Source of the DNA: Mantis religiosa
Taxonomy: Eukaryota > Arthropoda > Insecta > Mantodea > Mantidae
NCBI GenBank assembly: GCA_030765055.1
Contig: CM060952.1
Coordinates: forward strand, 79,512,055-79,576,054
Length of the DNA stretch: 64,000 nt
Direction: 5' to 3'
Made by a program: the position numbers and the translations under genes. Every line of letters starts with the position of its first letter. Position 1 is the first letter of the stretch. Positions 34,011 through 46,589 of this stretch are shown here, piece after piece. The notes under the pieces were generated by a model, which was not told the origin of the DNA, made no database searches, and was given only the letters and a program-made list of their open reading frames with translations.

Positions 34011-34899
34011 CATTTTGAGTGTTCAAACTTGAAGTACATAACGTGAAAACAACGTCAAATCATATTTGTACACTAGTCTCCATTTGTTGCATCTGCACAT
34101 AACCATTAATAAAATGATTATACAAGCTGAGGGTTTTACAAGCACTATGGCCACCACACGGAATGGAAATTAGATTGCGCTGTAACTGGACTTAATGCTG
34201 TGATGCGGTACGTATAGTATGTTCACATGTACAGTTGCATCTTGTCGTGCTCAGTTCAGGAACCGGATGTGTCAAATTATTCTATTTTTTTTTTAAATTT
34301 TAACTATATATTAGAAAGGTTATCTTACAGTTTAGTAAATCACTTATTGTAAATAGTGCAAATAACTTCAGTATGCATTATTATTTACCTACAATTTTTA
34401 ATTATAGAAAATTTCCTGTAGTCATACAGAAGCCTGTGCAATCAAGTGTTTCCTGATATTAACTGAATATATTGCTACCCCATTCAAATTACCCCTTTCC
34501 CATTTTTTGTCAATTTGAACAAACAAAAAATTCTTTTTTAAATTAAAAGAAAAGAAAATCTTTTACTTCTTGCACAATTAATGCAATGTTAAAGGGGGTT
34601 GAATCACATATTCAAAAGCCGGTTTTTAGAAACTCTTCTGCATTTGATGTTTAGCCTGCAATTTTCAGTATCACTTTGTGAGAGAGGACATCTTTTAAAA
34701 AATGAGAAAATTTTGGGAACCAAAACTTCGTAATGCATGCATGAAAATATGTAGCATTACATTAAAATGCATAAATGTACTCTATAATAAAACGTGTTCA
34801 TATTGTACCAACGCTGCATTATAAATATTACAAAACTAACAAGAAGTAGCTCACCTTAACTCACTCTATTTGTCACTAAAATCGTTAGCCCAAGTTAAC

Positions 34900-35900
34900 T
34901 TACAACCGCCTTCTCTCGTTCTACTCAATACACAGCGTAAACAAGTCCCTTTAATGCTCATTTACGTCTCTGTTGCATGTACCAACTTGCACTGTTAGCC
35001 ATTTTCTCCGACATTCACAGAGCGTTTCCCCTTTACAGTGCCCTGCTTGCCGACTCTGACACAGCTCATATATTCACTGGTCAACTGCACACAGTCTGTA
35101 GACTCATAACTGCTGAGCTGGACCGTACTACATTCTTGCAGAACGACTCACAACTCTGGACCGTACTGCACTTATGATATTCTCTGAACTGAACTGTGAA
35201 CGGTCCTTCGGTTGCTGCTGGCAGATTGTGTTCAGCCTGGATGTTGTTACTGCTGCTTGGCCATTCTAAAAGGATTTTGCCATGCCATGCCATGCGGTGC
35301 TGGCTGGTTTTTGCTGCGTGCCCACGGGTTAAGGGTTTTACCGCAGGTAAGGTATAGATTTCGGGATGTTGTAGGGTGAGATGTGGGTTTTTAGATTGAT
35401 GTTGGTTATGAGGTTACAAACATGTACCTGGGGGTTGAAGGACAGGATGCAATGCCTTGCACCCTGGTGTTTTTATTTGTTTTTACTTTGGGGAATAATT
35501 TTGATGTCAAGCAGCTTGGAAGGATTATGTGGAGCTCAGCTTTAGCTGCTGTTCGGATTAGCTCCTGGGTTATCTCGGATGCGCGCAAGCCATGCGGGGT
35601 AACCGGTGCTGTCTAGAACGGCGTCTAGTGGGGTCATAATCTCCCAAGGACCTGACAAGTGCGCTTCTGTGGTTGGGTAAACTTGCGTATAATTTTATTT
35701 TACCGCATTGCCTTTTATGCCCTGCCAATCGCAGCCAGAAGGTTCTGTTAGCAGAAATCTGCATTATTCAAACCATCTAGAACAAATCCCAGCGGCTTCG
35801 TGACGTCAGTTAGTGGCTGTCTTGAATGTTGCGTTTACAATGTTTTGACTCACACTAAATTTCTCCACGGCCGGTACCCGCCGTCGCGTGTCAATGTTGT
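34900..35900. other. GC-richer stretch with open frames, unidentified
   Basis: It includes 'gccatgccatgccatgcggt' (a small ATGCC repeat), several 60- to 70-codon frames on both strands, and a CpG-rich end ('cacggccggtacccgccgtc', 35868-35887). I recognise no domain. It could hold an exon or the remains of an unknown element. Confidence 0.3.
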
Positions 35901-36369
35901 ATAATTAAAATAAATAATCCAAACGGTAAGTATACGTTTGCGAGGGAATATACATATATTCTATGGTCAATAGCATTCATCGACTGAAGCGCTCACCACT
36001 GTTCAAATTTTGTGCAACAGATCTAATGCTTGAGAAGTCTGCAGTCTAGTAACATGTAAAGCTGTGTTCTTGTACTTTTATTATTGTTTATAATGTACTA
36101 TGTTTACAATCATATTTGTGTATTTAATAATTCTACATATACGTACAGATTTGTGTAGGTCTCATGTTTATTTCTTTGCTAATGTAAATAAAGTTCCTAG
36201 AACTTGGACCACCTGTGGAATGTTCTATCCTTGCTTTACCCGGTCTCTGATCTCTGCTGTTTCTAATTACCATTTCAAATGGGGCCGTGTCCCGCTAACA
36301 AGGTATCCCCGGGGAACACCATTAGGAGACACCAATTGTCCAGGATCATTTGTACTTGTCACTCAACAC

Positions 36370-36790
36370 CCCAAGACTCTAACTGGCTCATGTATTACAT
36401 TCACATCACTTTCTTTACTTACTATCATTTATGGCTTATTACTTTCTCTGCTACGTATGTCGTATTCCACTCAAAATTTTGAGATTTCACCGCGAGCGTG
36501 GCTAAGTATCAAACAGGCATTTAAGTTGGGATGCAACACGAAAATGTTCAAGAAAATCCCTCTAACCCATACTACCCTTTACACAGAAAAGTTTTTGAAT
36601 TTGGTTTTATCCATTTTCTAAAAAACGGCTCTAACGCTGTTATCGTAACTGTAAAACTGTGATTGATATTGTGATTAATTGGTAAGCAAAAGAAATAGAA
36701 AAAAATCGTACTACATAAACGTCATGTCAAATAAATTTGTGGAGTTAAACCATTTCCGAGACATTTCTTGTTATTGGTTTGAATTTTTAA
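36370..36790. repeat. ABC fragments: A edge (plus) and part C (minus)
   Basis: 'tgtattacattcacatcact' near 36391 is an A-part edge. 'gggatgcaacacgaaaatgt' and 'ccctttacacagaaaagttt' (36528-36600) are part C in reverse. The 173-codon frame at 36100-36621 spans these pieces and is therefore not a gene. Confidence 0.55.
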
Positions 36791-37984
36791 GTACTTGACT
36801 ACATATATTTCAAATAGAAAGTCCTTATTCGTTTTTTATCTCTTGACCCTGCAAACAGAATCGATTGTCAAAGTTATCACACAGCGACCACCTCTTGAAA
36901 TACTTGTTAACCACTTAAGTCCACTGTACTTAAGCACACAAATACCCATATCTAAGGCGGGAATCGAACTGCGATCCCTTGCGCCCTGAAGCACCAAAAA
37001 TAGGCAGTTTAGCGAGAGTGGCATGGGGACATAGCACATTCCTATTGCGACATGTGTAATAAAATAATTTCTACATATGTTTTTCTCGAAAAAAAATGTA
37101 AAGAAGGTACAAGAGTGAGTAGAGAAAATAGTTTGAGTGTGGCACATTAAGTTATGCTGTTTGAGACAGCGTAATAACCAGTTTTAAGGGCCATTTCAAC
37201 AACCTGCTATGATTTAGCAAGCAGCAGCGCGTGTGGAGGTCCTTCCTGATTATTTGTTGCCTGGATACGTCAATAGCAGCATTCATTCTTCTCTGTCGCC
37301 CCTCCATACACAAGAGCTTTCTCAAGGGATTAACTTCAGGCAAGTTCCGAGATCCACTCCGTTTATTTCTGGCTTTTGATACTAACACGAAAGTTTCAAT
37401 TATTAGAGGTAACAATTTTAATTTCTAATAATCCCTTTAATATGTTTATTGTAAACTTCCATAATATTTACCTATGTATCTTTGTGACTGTAACACAATG
37501 AACATCATACACGCATTATATACAAGTTGTAAGCCTTTCCAGCATTAAAATGTATAAAACAACTAATAAACTTGCAAAATACAGTATCAAAATTTATTAG
37601 AAATGACGTAATGTGGTTGTTAAGGAAATGTTATTTTATTGATCTGCACAGTTTTGAAGGAAAATGCATCATAATTATAAAACGAATTGTTGAAAATATG
37701 GATTGCTTTCCAGTTGAGTTTTTAAAGGAAGTTGAGTGTGTATTAATTCTACAAATATCAAAAGATGTGTACCAAAAATAAGTTTTCTAGGTGCAGAGAT
37801 AAAAAATACGTCAGTTGTAAAATATTTCTAATCACAATGCACAAAATTACGTTGTGAAGGCGACGATGACATTACCTGCTTGTTAAGCAACTACATAATT
37901 GTTTTGCCACCAGTCCAGAATTAGATCAATTGTAAATGATTTATTTTATAATTGTCGTGTTCTAATGCTACAATTATAAAAAAT

Positions 37985-38225
37985 GTTACATTCACATAAC
38001 TTTCTCCACCCACTCTTCACCCCAGTATTCTTGAAAGGGACTATTCCTTTATCTCTTTTTCGTTAATCTATGTAGACCATTAGTAGAAATTGCCTTATTA
38101 CTTTTTACTTTTACATACAAAGAGAATATCGGAATACATTAGGATTAACTAATAAATTATTTTAAGAGCTCGTGACCATGTGATGGCTTTAACATTCCCT
38201 TCCTTTTGCATGTCTAACAGATAAA
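37985..38225 (+). repeat. ABC dispersed repeat, part A, diverged
   Basis: 'ttacattcacataactttct' opens the copy; the following 'ctcgtgaccatgtgatggct' phrase is the end of part A. Parts B and C are missing. Confidence 0.5.
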
Positions 38226-38283
38226 AAATAATGACGTGTTAGTATTTGAGAGAAGTATTATACTGAGAGAAGTATATTTGAGA

Positions 38284-38895
38284 GAAGTATTATATTAACT
38301 TTTCCTCAGATAAGGAGATGTAGCACTGAAAAATCCAGCAATTTTCAACCGATCTTGCTGAAAGTTGTAGCACTTAGTTCTGATGCATAGTGAACACAGA
38401 ATTCAAAATTTGGTTTTCATATCTTAAATAGTTTTTGAGTAAATAATTTGTGAAATTCAAAATTTGGTCAAAATTCAAACCGCTCCACGTGATGAAAATT
38501 TTCAAAATTTTAGTTTTTCTATTTCTAGAAATATTCAGATGGTTGTGAAGAAAAGATCTATCATATGAATTTCTCATACGGCTTTTAGTTCCAGAGGGAG
38601 CAAAAATAAGGTATGGAGCAAACAAAAAAGCAAAAAAAAAAAAAAAAAAAAAATGATTAAACCTTTGACTTTATATATCAATAACTTTAAAAATATAACG
38701 AATATTAAAAATTCATATGATAGAAATCTTTGTTTGCTTTCTAAGAATATGTGTTGTAAATTTTAGAGGGACTAAATCAAAACTGGATCGTGTGGAACAT
38801 TTGAATGACAAAAATTGTTGAAAAGACTATAACTGAGTAAATCAAATTTTAAAATCCAAAACATTTTCCTTCACAGCTACATGCCTTGAAGCAGA
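38284..38895. repeat. AT-rich flank of the Mutator-like relic
   Basis: From 'gagatgtagcactgaaaaat' (38320) onward the text has a style unlike ABC, with an A run at 38635-38652. It may be the 3' end of the same Mutator-like element. There is no inverted counterpart beyond 39430 to prove it. Confidence 0.3.
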
Positions 38896-39427
38896 CTAAG
38901 ACCCTCCAGATAGGTAAGATGGACCCTCCTGCCCCTTCCTTCTGACTTCTGCAGCAGTTTTCTTCAATTTTAGTTTACTTCTGGATGTTTTAGAAGTTAC
39001 CTTGGCAGAAATTTCTGAATGAAGTAAGCGTAATTGGTCCTTCCCTTGGCTAATTTTTGGAGATGCTGGTGAAATCTCAGTGTCCATTATGTCTGACTGC
39101 AGCTTGAGTGAGGCAGAACAACCAAAATTGAGTTCACTGATCGCTGATGTCACAGCAACCTGAAGTCTCTTCTTTAGCACAAATGTTTCTTTTGAGCATT
39201 TACGCCATATCATGCTATGTAAACTTTCATTTGCATTTTGTGTCTTACCCAATGTACATCTCCTTAGGATTTCATCTGATGCCAGCCTTTGGTACATAGG
39301 CATTAGTTTTCTTACCACATCAGGCCTCAAGTATGTTCCCGTTGTTGTATTGTTATGTTCAGGTGTTTCTTCCCAAGTATCTTTTAGCCTGTTCATGATT
39401 CTATGTACACAGTCAACAAAAGGTCCG
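38896..39427 (-). pseudogene. Mutator-like transposase, C-terminal fragment
   Basis: An open minus-strand frame gives about 177 residues, of which the 166 from the Met at 39396 are uninterrupted. It contains EILRRCTLGKTQNANESLHS and then MIWRKCSKETFVLKKRLQVA. This 'L.RC..GKTQN.NES.....W..C.K..FV' pattern is the conserved C-terminal part of Mutator-like transposase domain proteins common in arthropod genomes. The N-terminal catalytic residues are missing and a TGA lies ten codons upstream. The tail is Lys/Arg-rich and ends in TAG (38896-38898). No TSD or terminal repeat was found. It could be a 3' exon of a longer gene, but no acceptor site is evident. The longest intact TE frame in the window apart from the RNase H piece. 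Confidence 0.65.
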
Positions 39428-39934
39428 TTGTTTCAAAAAACGTTTTACCTATAACCTATATAACAGTTTTATGCACGTTTAGATGTATAAAACGCGTTTA
39501 TAAATGTTCAATGACACACTACAGCTCATTAATTATATATAAACAGCATGTAGTTTAACGACAAACACAAGAAAATCCCGACCAAATTAGAAACTCACAC
39601 AAAAGCAAAAATATAAACATTATTATTTGCTTTCAATGTTTGTAGCCAGTGTTTTGTTTCCATGGTGCCACATATTGTAAGAAATAACCATCATACCAAC
39701 ACACAAAATTCCACCATAAACTTTGCCCGCTAATTTCAAATGTATTAATTTAGTACATTCAATCGAACTCAAATGACAGAAATCTGTGAATCCAAGGGCC
39801 GGCATGCACGTGCGCCTAGGCATTTAAATTGTCATATGAGAGTATTTAAACGCCTGAAACTCGTAAATTTAGTTGGATTACGATACTCTTAAGTTTCAAA
39901 GTATTTTATTAGCTCAAAAACAAAAGATTTATTT

Positions 39935-40263
39935 TTTCCCATTTTTAGTCAATTTCGGTGCTGCATTCCCTTTCAGCTGTTGTGCTAATTTTGGAATGGT
40001 TTTGGTTGGTGAACTTTCAAAACATGCGTCTATGTCACCTAACCTTTCCTTTGTTAACACTGCACTTTACGTTTTCGTTTTTTGTTTGGCCCGGAATCAG
40101 TGGTTCCGAATTTCTTCACAATCTCTTGAATAGTAAATCTCAAAAGAGGCACTTCACCAGGGAACGTTTTAATATACCCTGTGCGAGCACGACCCGATGA
40201 TTCCCATTTATAATACCTTTTACACACGTCAATGCGTTGCTCTAGAGTCAAGCGCCTGTTCAT
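39935..40263 (-). pseudogene. DUF4817-type helix-turn-helix transposase N-terminus
   Basis: From ATG at 40263 the frame reads MNRRLTLEQRIDVCKRYYKW and, after a spacer, FTIQEIVKKFGTTDSGPNKK, the pattern of insect DUF4817 helix-turn-helix domains in Tc1/mariner-like transposases. The frame ends at TAA (40054-40056). In another frame the protein continues VLTKERLGDIDACFESSPTK and TIPKLAQQ, so one base was lost or gained near 40060. The catalytic domain is absent. Upstream, 'aaccctgta' at 40400-40408 resembles the ACAGGG ends of such elements, but the other end is not found. Confidence 0.6.
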
Positions 40264-40421
40264 ATTGTTGGCCGGTATAATACTGCCGAACGGAGTGCAC
40301 ACCACTAGCCCCCGCGCACAACGGCAGCTGGTAACGGGGGAATCCAGCAAGGTCGCGAGAAAGGCGAAACGCTGTGTGCTCCATTAGATTTTAAGTGAGG
40401 AACCCTGTATTATACTTATTT

Positions 40422-40597
<176 letters not shown>

Positions 40598-40606
40598 TGT
40601 AATTTA

Positions 40607-40766
40607 CGTGCTCCAACGTTAAGTCATATCGGACGATGAATGGAATGGGTGAAATGATGCTCAAATGAACCCAGGGTCCATAGAGCTTAGAGTTACCCGA
40701 AATTCGTCTTTCAGGATAAGGGAAAACCCCGGAAAAACCTTATCCAGGTAACTCACCCTGACCATT
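40607..40766 (-). mobile_element. SINE-2, 5'-truncated
   Basis: The body is well preserved ('catatcggacgatgaatgga', 'cggaaaaaccttatccaggt') but the tRNA head is gone beyond 'tcaccctgacc'. The tail runs into the ATT array. Confidence 0.85.
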
Positions 40767-41039
40767 ATGAAAACTATTTGACTAAAAATATGGTTTTCAA
40801 GGTCTTTTACGGTTTTTAGAAACATCACTCCCTACATTCCTCGTGGATCACTTTTTATAACATTTAGCGCAAATAATATTTATTAGAGATGGATTCACTT
40901 GGCGCTCCTTACACTCCAATTACGGAAAGTGCAATATACAACACCGCAGGACTTCGATTGGTTGTTGGTCTAGCAGTATTCAAGGACAAACATCATTACA
41001 TTTGAAAGAAACAGTAAAATATGATACTTTAAACAAATA

Positions 41040-41240
41040 ACGTTCAAGCACTTTTGGGGAAAATAAGAATATTTTATTTTCTACTTTAAGACTAGTTTGT
41101 AGTGGGGCGATTTTCTTCAAAATCTTCGTGTTTCATTCTTGAAAGATGCTGAGCTTAAATGCCAAGTTAGGCATTTATCTTACTTTTTGCCTTATAACTG
41201 AGGTTCATAAATACACATGCACGCAAAATAATATGCACGC
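41040..41240 (+). repeat. ABC dispersed repeat, end of part C
   Basis: 'gattttcttcaaaatcttcg', 'ttgaaagatgctgagcttaa' and 'atgccaagttaggcatttat', followed by the CA-rich slot 'catgcacgcaaaata' and 'atgcacgcaccttccttatt'. Confidence 0.65.
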
Positions 41241-41548
41241 ACCTTCCTTATTTGTGGAGGTTACTCACTACTTACTCATAACAAAAGACAGATTTACGTG
41301 TTAAGTTGATAAATGGTTGTGGCTCGTACCCGATGATCGAGAAGAGACGTTCCTCTTGTGGATGCTGCTGCATGACCACACCTATCACTGACTAGTGAAT
41401 ACCTTCAAGGTTTACTTTTTCCTCAATAAAAGGCACGTGAGCGACATTCATTTGTCAACAAGAGAAAGCAGTTTGTTCTCGTTTGTCGATACTGCATTGT
41501 CATCACTGACACTAGGGGTCGTTCCAAGGGACACCAAATTTTAAAGTT

Positions 41549-41777
41549 GCCCGCCTCTGGAGGTAAATGATAGCGCGTCTACCTCAGGTTCAAGAGGTCC
41601 CGCATTCGAATTTCGGTCAGGTTGAATTATCTGAGAAAGGTTTTCCCCAGGGTTTGGCCTTATCCTGAAAGACGAATGTTTGGTAACTAAGCTCTATGTT
41701 CCCTGGACTATTTCAACATAATTTCAGTCATCGTCCGATATGACTTAAGATTGGAGGACGTAAATAAAAAGAAAATA
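41549..41777 (+). mobile_element. SINE-2, full length
   Basis: Head GCCCGCCTCTGGAGGTAAAT and CCCGCATTCGAATTTCGG, body, and the complete 3' end 'cgtccgatatgacttaagat' then 'tggaggacgtaaataaaaag', giving the family's 3' terminus. Confidence 0.85.
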
Positions 41778-42569
41778 TTGCAGTTGACATAAATCAATTT
41801 TTATTACACGTCAAATTTGAAATTTTGTAGGATAATTTACAATAATTGCCTGCAACCTCAGTTTTCTCGGTATTTTTACTTTTCATGTTGCCAGTTACAA
41901 ACTAATTTACAGTGCAGAAAAAAGGAACATTTTCTGAGACAAAACTGTGATATTTGTCACTCAGTTTGTTAGAGTAAAAACAAGAAAAATTATAATTTTA
42001 ATTTGGAGGGAGGATCATAAATCAAATGTCTATGCATTTTCTTAAAGGTAATTATCACAATCCTTGGCCCTTGCAGATACCCCATTACAGTATTTTCTTC
42101 AGTTCTCAAGGACATTAGAATAATTAAACGTGCGCATGATGTAACACAGTTTAGGTTGGCCGAGACATTACTGTGACCTCATAAAGCACAAAATGTTATG
42201 TAAAGCATTTGTACCGAGATATTTTCAAGTGTTGCAGTTTGTAGAAGGGTGGTTGGAGAGGGCCATGTGAAGGTTGTTAGAAAGTAAACGTAAGACTTTT
42301 TAGATTATATGTGTGGTTGTAGGAAGATGGTGTCGACGTTACCTTACTGACATCACCACCAGACCTTGAGAATGAACTGCATTTGTCAGCTTGTTCACGG
42401 AACATAGCCACACCTTGAATCAACCACGTCTCAGTACAACATTCCGTGAAAGTAAAAGCACTGGTGTTTATAGAAAGGGCCAGCTTTACTTTCTCTACCA
42501 CGTACAGTATAGTAAGGTACAGAAAATATTACATTTTACCAAAAAGTTGGATTTCACGAAAAATTCAAA

Positions 42570-42900
42570 ATAGAAATTGGATAAATACCAAACTTGATGT
42601 TTAGGTCCAGCATCTTCCAGGGATGCGACACGATCATTTTCAAGAAAACCTTTTATATGCCACGTTTTTATATTGTTCTGGATTTTCTGGATAAGAGGTA
42701 TGAAGATTTTGATTAAAATACCATATGTTTAAGATATTTTCATGACAAATGAAATATATATCTTGAATTTTATACTAATGTCCTCAGAAGTTCTCTAGTG
42801 TCTTTTGTATAACTGGTAAACTCTTAAGACATAGACAAAGTCTTACTACAAAATGAATGTAGATCTTGTTAAAGCATACAACTGTGTCAAATTATTTCTT
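42570..42900 (-). repeat. ABC dispersed repeat, parts C and B, inverted
   Basis: 'gataaataccaaacttgatg', 'cagcatcttccagggatgcg', 'gtttaagatattttcatgac' and 'aatgtagatcttgttaaagc'. Good quality inverted copy. Confidence 0.7.
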
Positions 42901-44486
42901 TGCATTAACCTTATATGACACACTTGGTCCTATTTGTCTAAATGTTCCAATATGTCATTTTTTCCAGCATCTCCTATGAGATTAGGATTTTATTGCGCAT
43001 AGGAGAGAACCGGCGCTATACTCGCTGCCCACGAAGTGCAACACAGCAGTCATCAAGTGGTGAAACAGCAAGTTATTATTACCAGCAATCGTATGCGAGA
43101 AAAGCAAAACACATGTGACGGATAAGAAAATCCGACATAACTGGGTAAAGAAAACTACGTGAATGTAATATAATATACTTTTTTACTTGTTTTCTAATAT
43201 GGCCAACGTTTTGATTAAAATGTTCTTTGAGATAAGGTGCAGTTTTGGATTTATGCATTTACCTGACAGATCTCTGGATGGCTCAGTTCTTTAGACGAGG
43301 TCCTACTAATCCCGAAGTTGTAACGACAACACTATATCAGATTACATATATTAGATTAGATTTACGTTCAGTGGGTTCACTTGTAGCCACAAAGGATTGA
43401 ACAAAGAACTTGTTCAGAAGTATACAATTTCATAGCATATAGGTACATACTTGAAAAATCAACTTTCCTTTGTCTTTTGCCAGTATGTCTCAGCATTTTA
43501 TATTGGATTTACAATCGATACCATTTACTGTAATTTCTTCAATACATGTACATTTAAATAGCTTTTGAACAGGCACCAAAGGTTTATTGGAAATTATTTG
43601 TCTTGATACAGTTAGATTCTACTTACAGAGCTACTAAGCATTATCAGAATAATTTGTCATTCAGATAATCTTGTATAGAATAAAATGATTTTGAGAAGTA
43701 AATTTACTGGTATGTAAAAGAATTCCCTTTGGGACGAAATCCCGGCATACCGTTGGCGCTGATACGTTGTTGTCAATTGTCAGCGTCGTTAACAAACATA
43801 ATAATTTAAACATTTCTGAACTTATGAATTTTGTCCTAAGGACATATGACCTTAGTGGCTATCTAATTCGTTTAGAATCTGTTTTGCTTCCATTTCTTTT
43901 ATTCTTTGGTTAGCGTTAGAAATCACATGCATATCATTGCTGTTAAGGTAAACCACTCATTAACTTGAACCTCCGCTATTAGCGTCACAGATTTCACATT
44001 ACTACATAGTTATTGTGTTTTCCTCTCTAAATATTCATTCTATTTCCAGAAGACCGTCTGTGGTATACGTGATGGACAAGCGAGGAGAATAATCACAGAG
44101 AAAAACGTATTTCTTTTGATCTATGTAACAACAGATGCCTTTCTAAAAGCGAGTATGACTGTTGGAAGTTGAACCTTGTCACCGCCAGGTGGTCCAAAGT
44201 ATCAATCAGAACCTGTTTGCTAATGGACGGTGTTTCGATAACACCTAAGTTATCTTTACACTAGGAAAACAAAACACATTAGCTTTTCTACGGAGCTCAC
44301 TATAAACCTGGCTCGAATTCTTCAAACATTGTTTCACTGCAATATTGTGTCGAGATGTCAGATGGAAAATTGTATTAGGAAGTTAGGAGACTAATGACTA
44401 TGTGTCAAATGTCAGAGCATTGAATAAATAAATAAATCAATGAATCAATGAATGAATGAATGAATGAATGAATGAATGAATCAATG

Positions 44487-44521
<35 letters not shown>

Positions 44522-45335
44522 GAATGAATAAATAAATACATAAATAAATACTTTCAAAGGGCCCTGACTTTCAATGTAACATTTCCTTAATGTTCAGATG
44601 TTTCTTAAAACAGTTGAAACGAGTGCAAAAGTCCAATGTGATATAATGACCTTTTTTCAGGTATATTAAATGTTTGATATAAAATATTCCTGAAGATTCC
44701 TAGCAACACAAACACTGACGATTAGGATAACACGACGCGTGATAACAAAATAAAGGTTATTTTTTCTTACATAATCTTCATTTATTCATAAACATCTACT
44801 TTGCCCACACAAAATATGTCGTGTTTTCATTCTCCATGTTCATTTCAAGACCTTCAAGTTATTTGTAACCAACTCTCGGTGCAGAAAAGTTTGAGGAAAC
44901 CGAATTCTCCACGCTAGGACCGGAAACAGCGGAAAACGTCTCCCACATAAGCAAGACATACAAGGTCATTTGGGTGCAGACTGGCTAACGTGCACAGAAA
45001 CTCAACTGCATTTATGTATGTGAATACTGCGCGGCTTCAGCTGTCAAATGGACAACATACGTTAGCTGATAGCTGTGGAGCGATGCCATAACATCAGGTG
45101 AAACACTTGATTAGCGACAGCACCTCAAAATATTTCATGTGTGTACTCTCTTGAGGTTCTCTGTTATTTAGTATAGGCTCGATTATTGCACGAATGACAG
45201 CTGGAAAATCAATATTCATGAAAAATGTTGTGAAACATCCAAGGAACCTCTCTAGACCTCTTTCAAGTCGCATAGGCTGATGAAACGTCCTCGGCCTGAA
45301 TGGTCGAGTAACTTTTACATTATTTGCTAGTACTT
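42901..45335. other. Unassigned AT-rich DNA
   Basis: There is no recognisable gene or TE protein. The stretch holds an ATGA/ATCA array (44420-44540). A GC-richer piece near 44180-44220 ('gtcaccgccaggtggtccaa') has no identity. Confidence 0.4.
44420..44545 (+). repeat. (ATGA/ATCA/ATAA)n tetranucleotide array
   Basis: About 30 four-base units that change type in blocks: ATAA, then ATGA, then ATCA, then ATGA/ATAA. Confidence 0.95.
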
Positions 45336-45348
45336 AAAGTATTGTATT

Positions 45349-45895
45349 ACCGAGCGGGATGGCTCAGGCGGTTTCGTCCGTGGCCCGAATTCGGGAGGCC
45401 CGAATTCGATTCCCTGGCCGACCTACCTGACCCGTGGGTTTTTCCGGGGGTTTTGCCGGGTTGCTAGGCGAATGCTGGGTAGGTTAATTACATCATCCGA
45501 ATTTCCTGTCCCTCAATTTCATCTGCATTATCATTCCATACCATCTCTCATCTGGTGATCTCTCTCAGGGCAGAAGTGTCGGCGGGAGTCTTGGCGGTGC
45601 GTTATAGGATGATATGCTCTGAGTGAACCACTCAGTTGTCGGTTGCCGGGCTCCGGACCGACTGCTGGGACCATCTCCGAAACACAGTACAGGGGAATGT
45701 CCGTTGTCCTGGCTTGCCGGGGTAGTATGGAGATATCTATAAAAAATGCAGGGACCCTGCCCTCTGTACTGTTGTGGCTCATTGGGATGGCCGTCCTCTG
45801 TCTCCACTAGCCTCATCCTTCCTCGCGGGTGATACCACATTTGGGGGCATAAGGTACAATAGACCGAGATTGGTCGCAGTGCTGAATCCCCTAAA
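45349..45895 (+). mobile_element. SINE-3, long tRNA-headed element, full length
   Basis: Flanked by the 13-base duplication AAAGTATTGTATT (45336-45348 and 45896-45908). The head reads GCGGGATGGCTCAGGCGG (A box) with CGAATTCGATTCCC (B-box position). A body of about 470 bp follows, far longer than usual for a SINE, and the end 'gctgaatcccctaaaa'. A second copy is at 50945. Open frames at 45531-45840 are readings of the element. Confidence 0.85.
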
Positions 45896-46017
45896 AAAGT
45901 ATTGTATTCCGCTAAAAAAATTCTATACCTAGATTTAAGAGCAAATATGCGTTTTGAGCTCTCTTGAATAAAAAAATACTATTTTTAGAAACATATTCGC
46001 GAACGAGCTTTTCCTAA

Positions 46018-46229
46018 TTAACGTCTTCCAAAGATAAATCATTTGGGACGATGAATGAAACGATGTTCAAATGAGCCCAGGGTCCATAGAGCTTACAGTT
46101 ACCTGACATTTATCCCATAGGATAAGGGAAAACCGCGGAAAAAGAACCGTATCCAGGTTCGAACTGACAGATTCGAACTCGATACATACCTCTTGAACGT
46201 GAGACGCGCCACACCACAGAGGCGCGCGC
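46018..46229 (-). mobile_element. SINE-2, full length, worn
   Basis: 'cgatgttcaaatgagcccag', 'ggataagggaaaaccgcgga' and a head with 'gacagattcgaactcgatac'. The right end is CG-rich ('ggcgcgcgcgag'). Confidence 0.75.
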
Positions 46230-46589
46230 GAGTATCTGGAACATACAGGTACTCACAAAATATAGGGTCAAAGTTCTGTAATACAAACTCAGAAAATATC
46301 TGTAGACATTCCTAAAAATATCTACAGATATTAATAAATGCAAATAAACGTATACTATTTGCAACAATAACAAACACAATCGCTCTTCTGAAGTACAAAA
46401 GGTATCCACAAGAATATCTCAGTGCACTTACTGGAATTTCAAGAATCATTTAAATATTCGGTCAACAAAATCTATGTCCATGTGTACCATCAAACTGGTT
46501 AAATTTATTACTTCATAAGGTAACCTTCACGCCTGATTGATTATAGTAGGAGTGATTTAATATTAGGAACTCTTTTCTTTTTTCTTTTT

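Noticed and set aside
36100..36621. 173-codon plus-strand frame that looked like a membrane protein
   Set aside because: It runs across ABC repeat fragments (A edge and inverted part C), so it is accidental.
45531..45840. Two overlapping minus-strand frames of 83 and 91 codons
   Set aside because: They fall wholly inside SINE-3.
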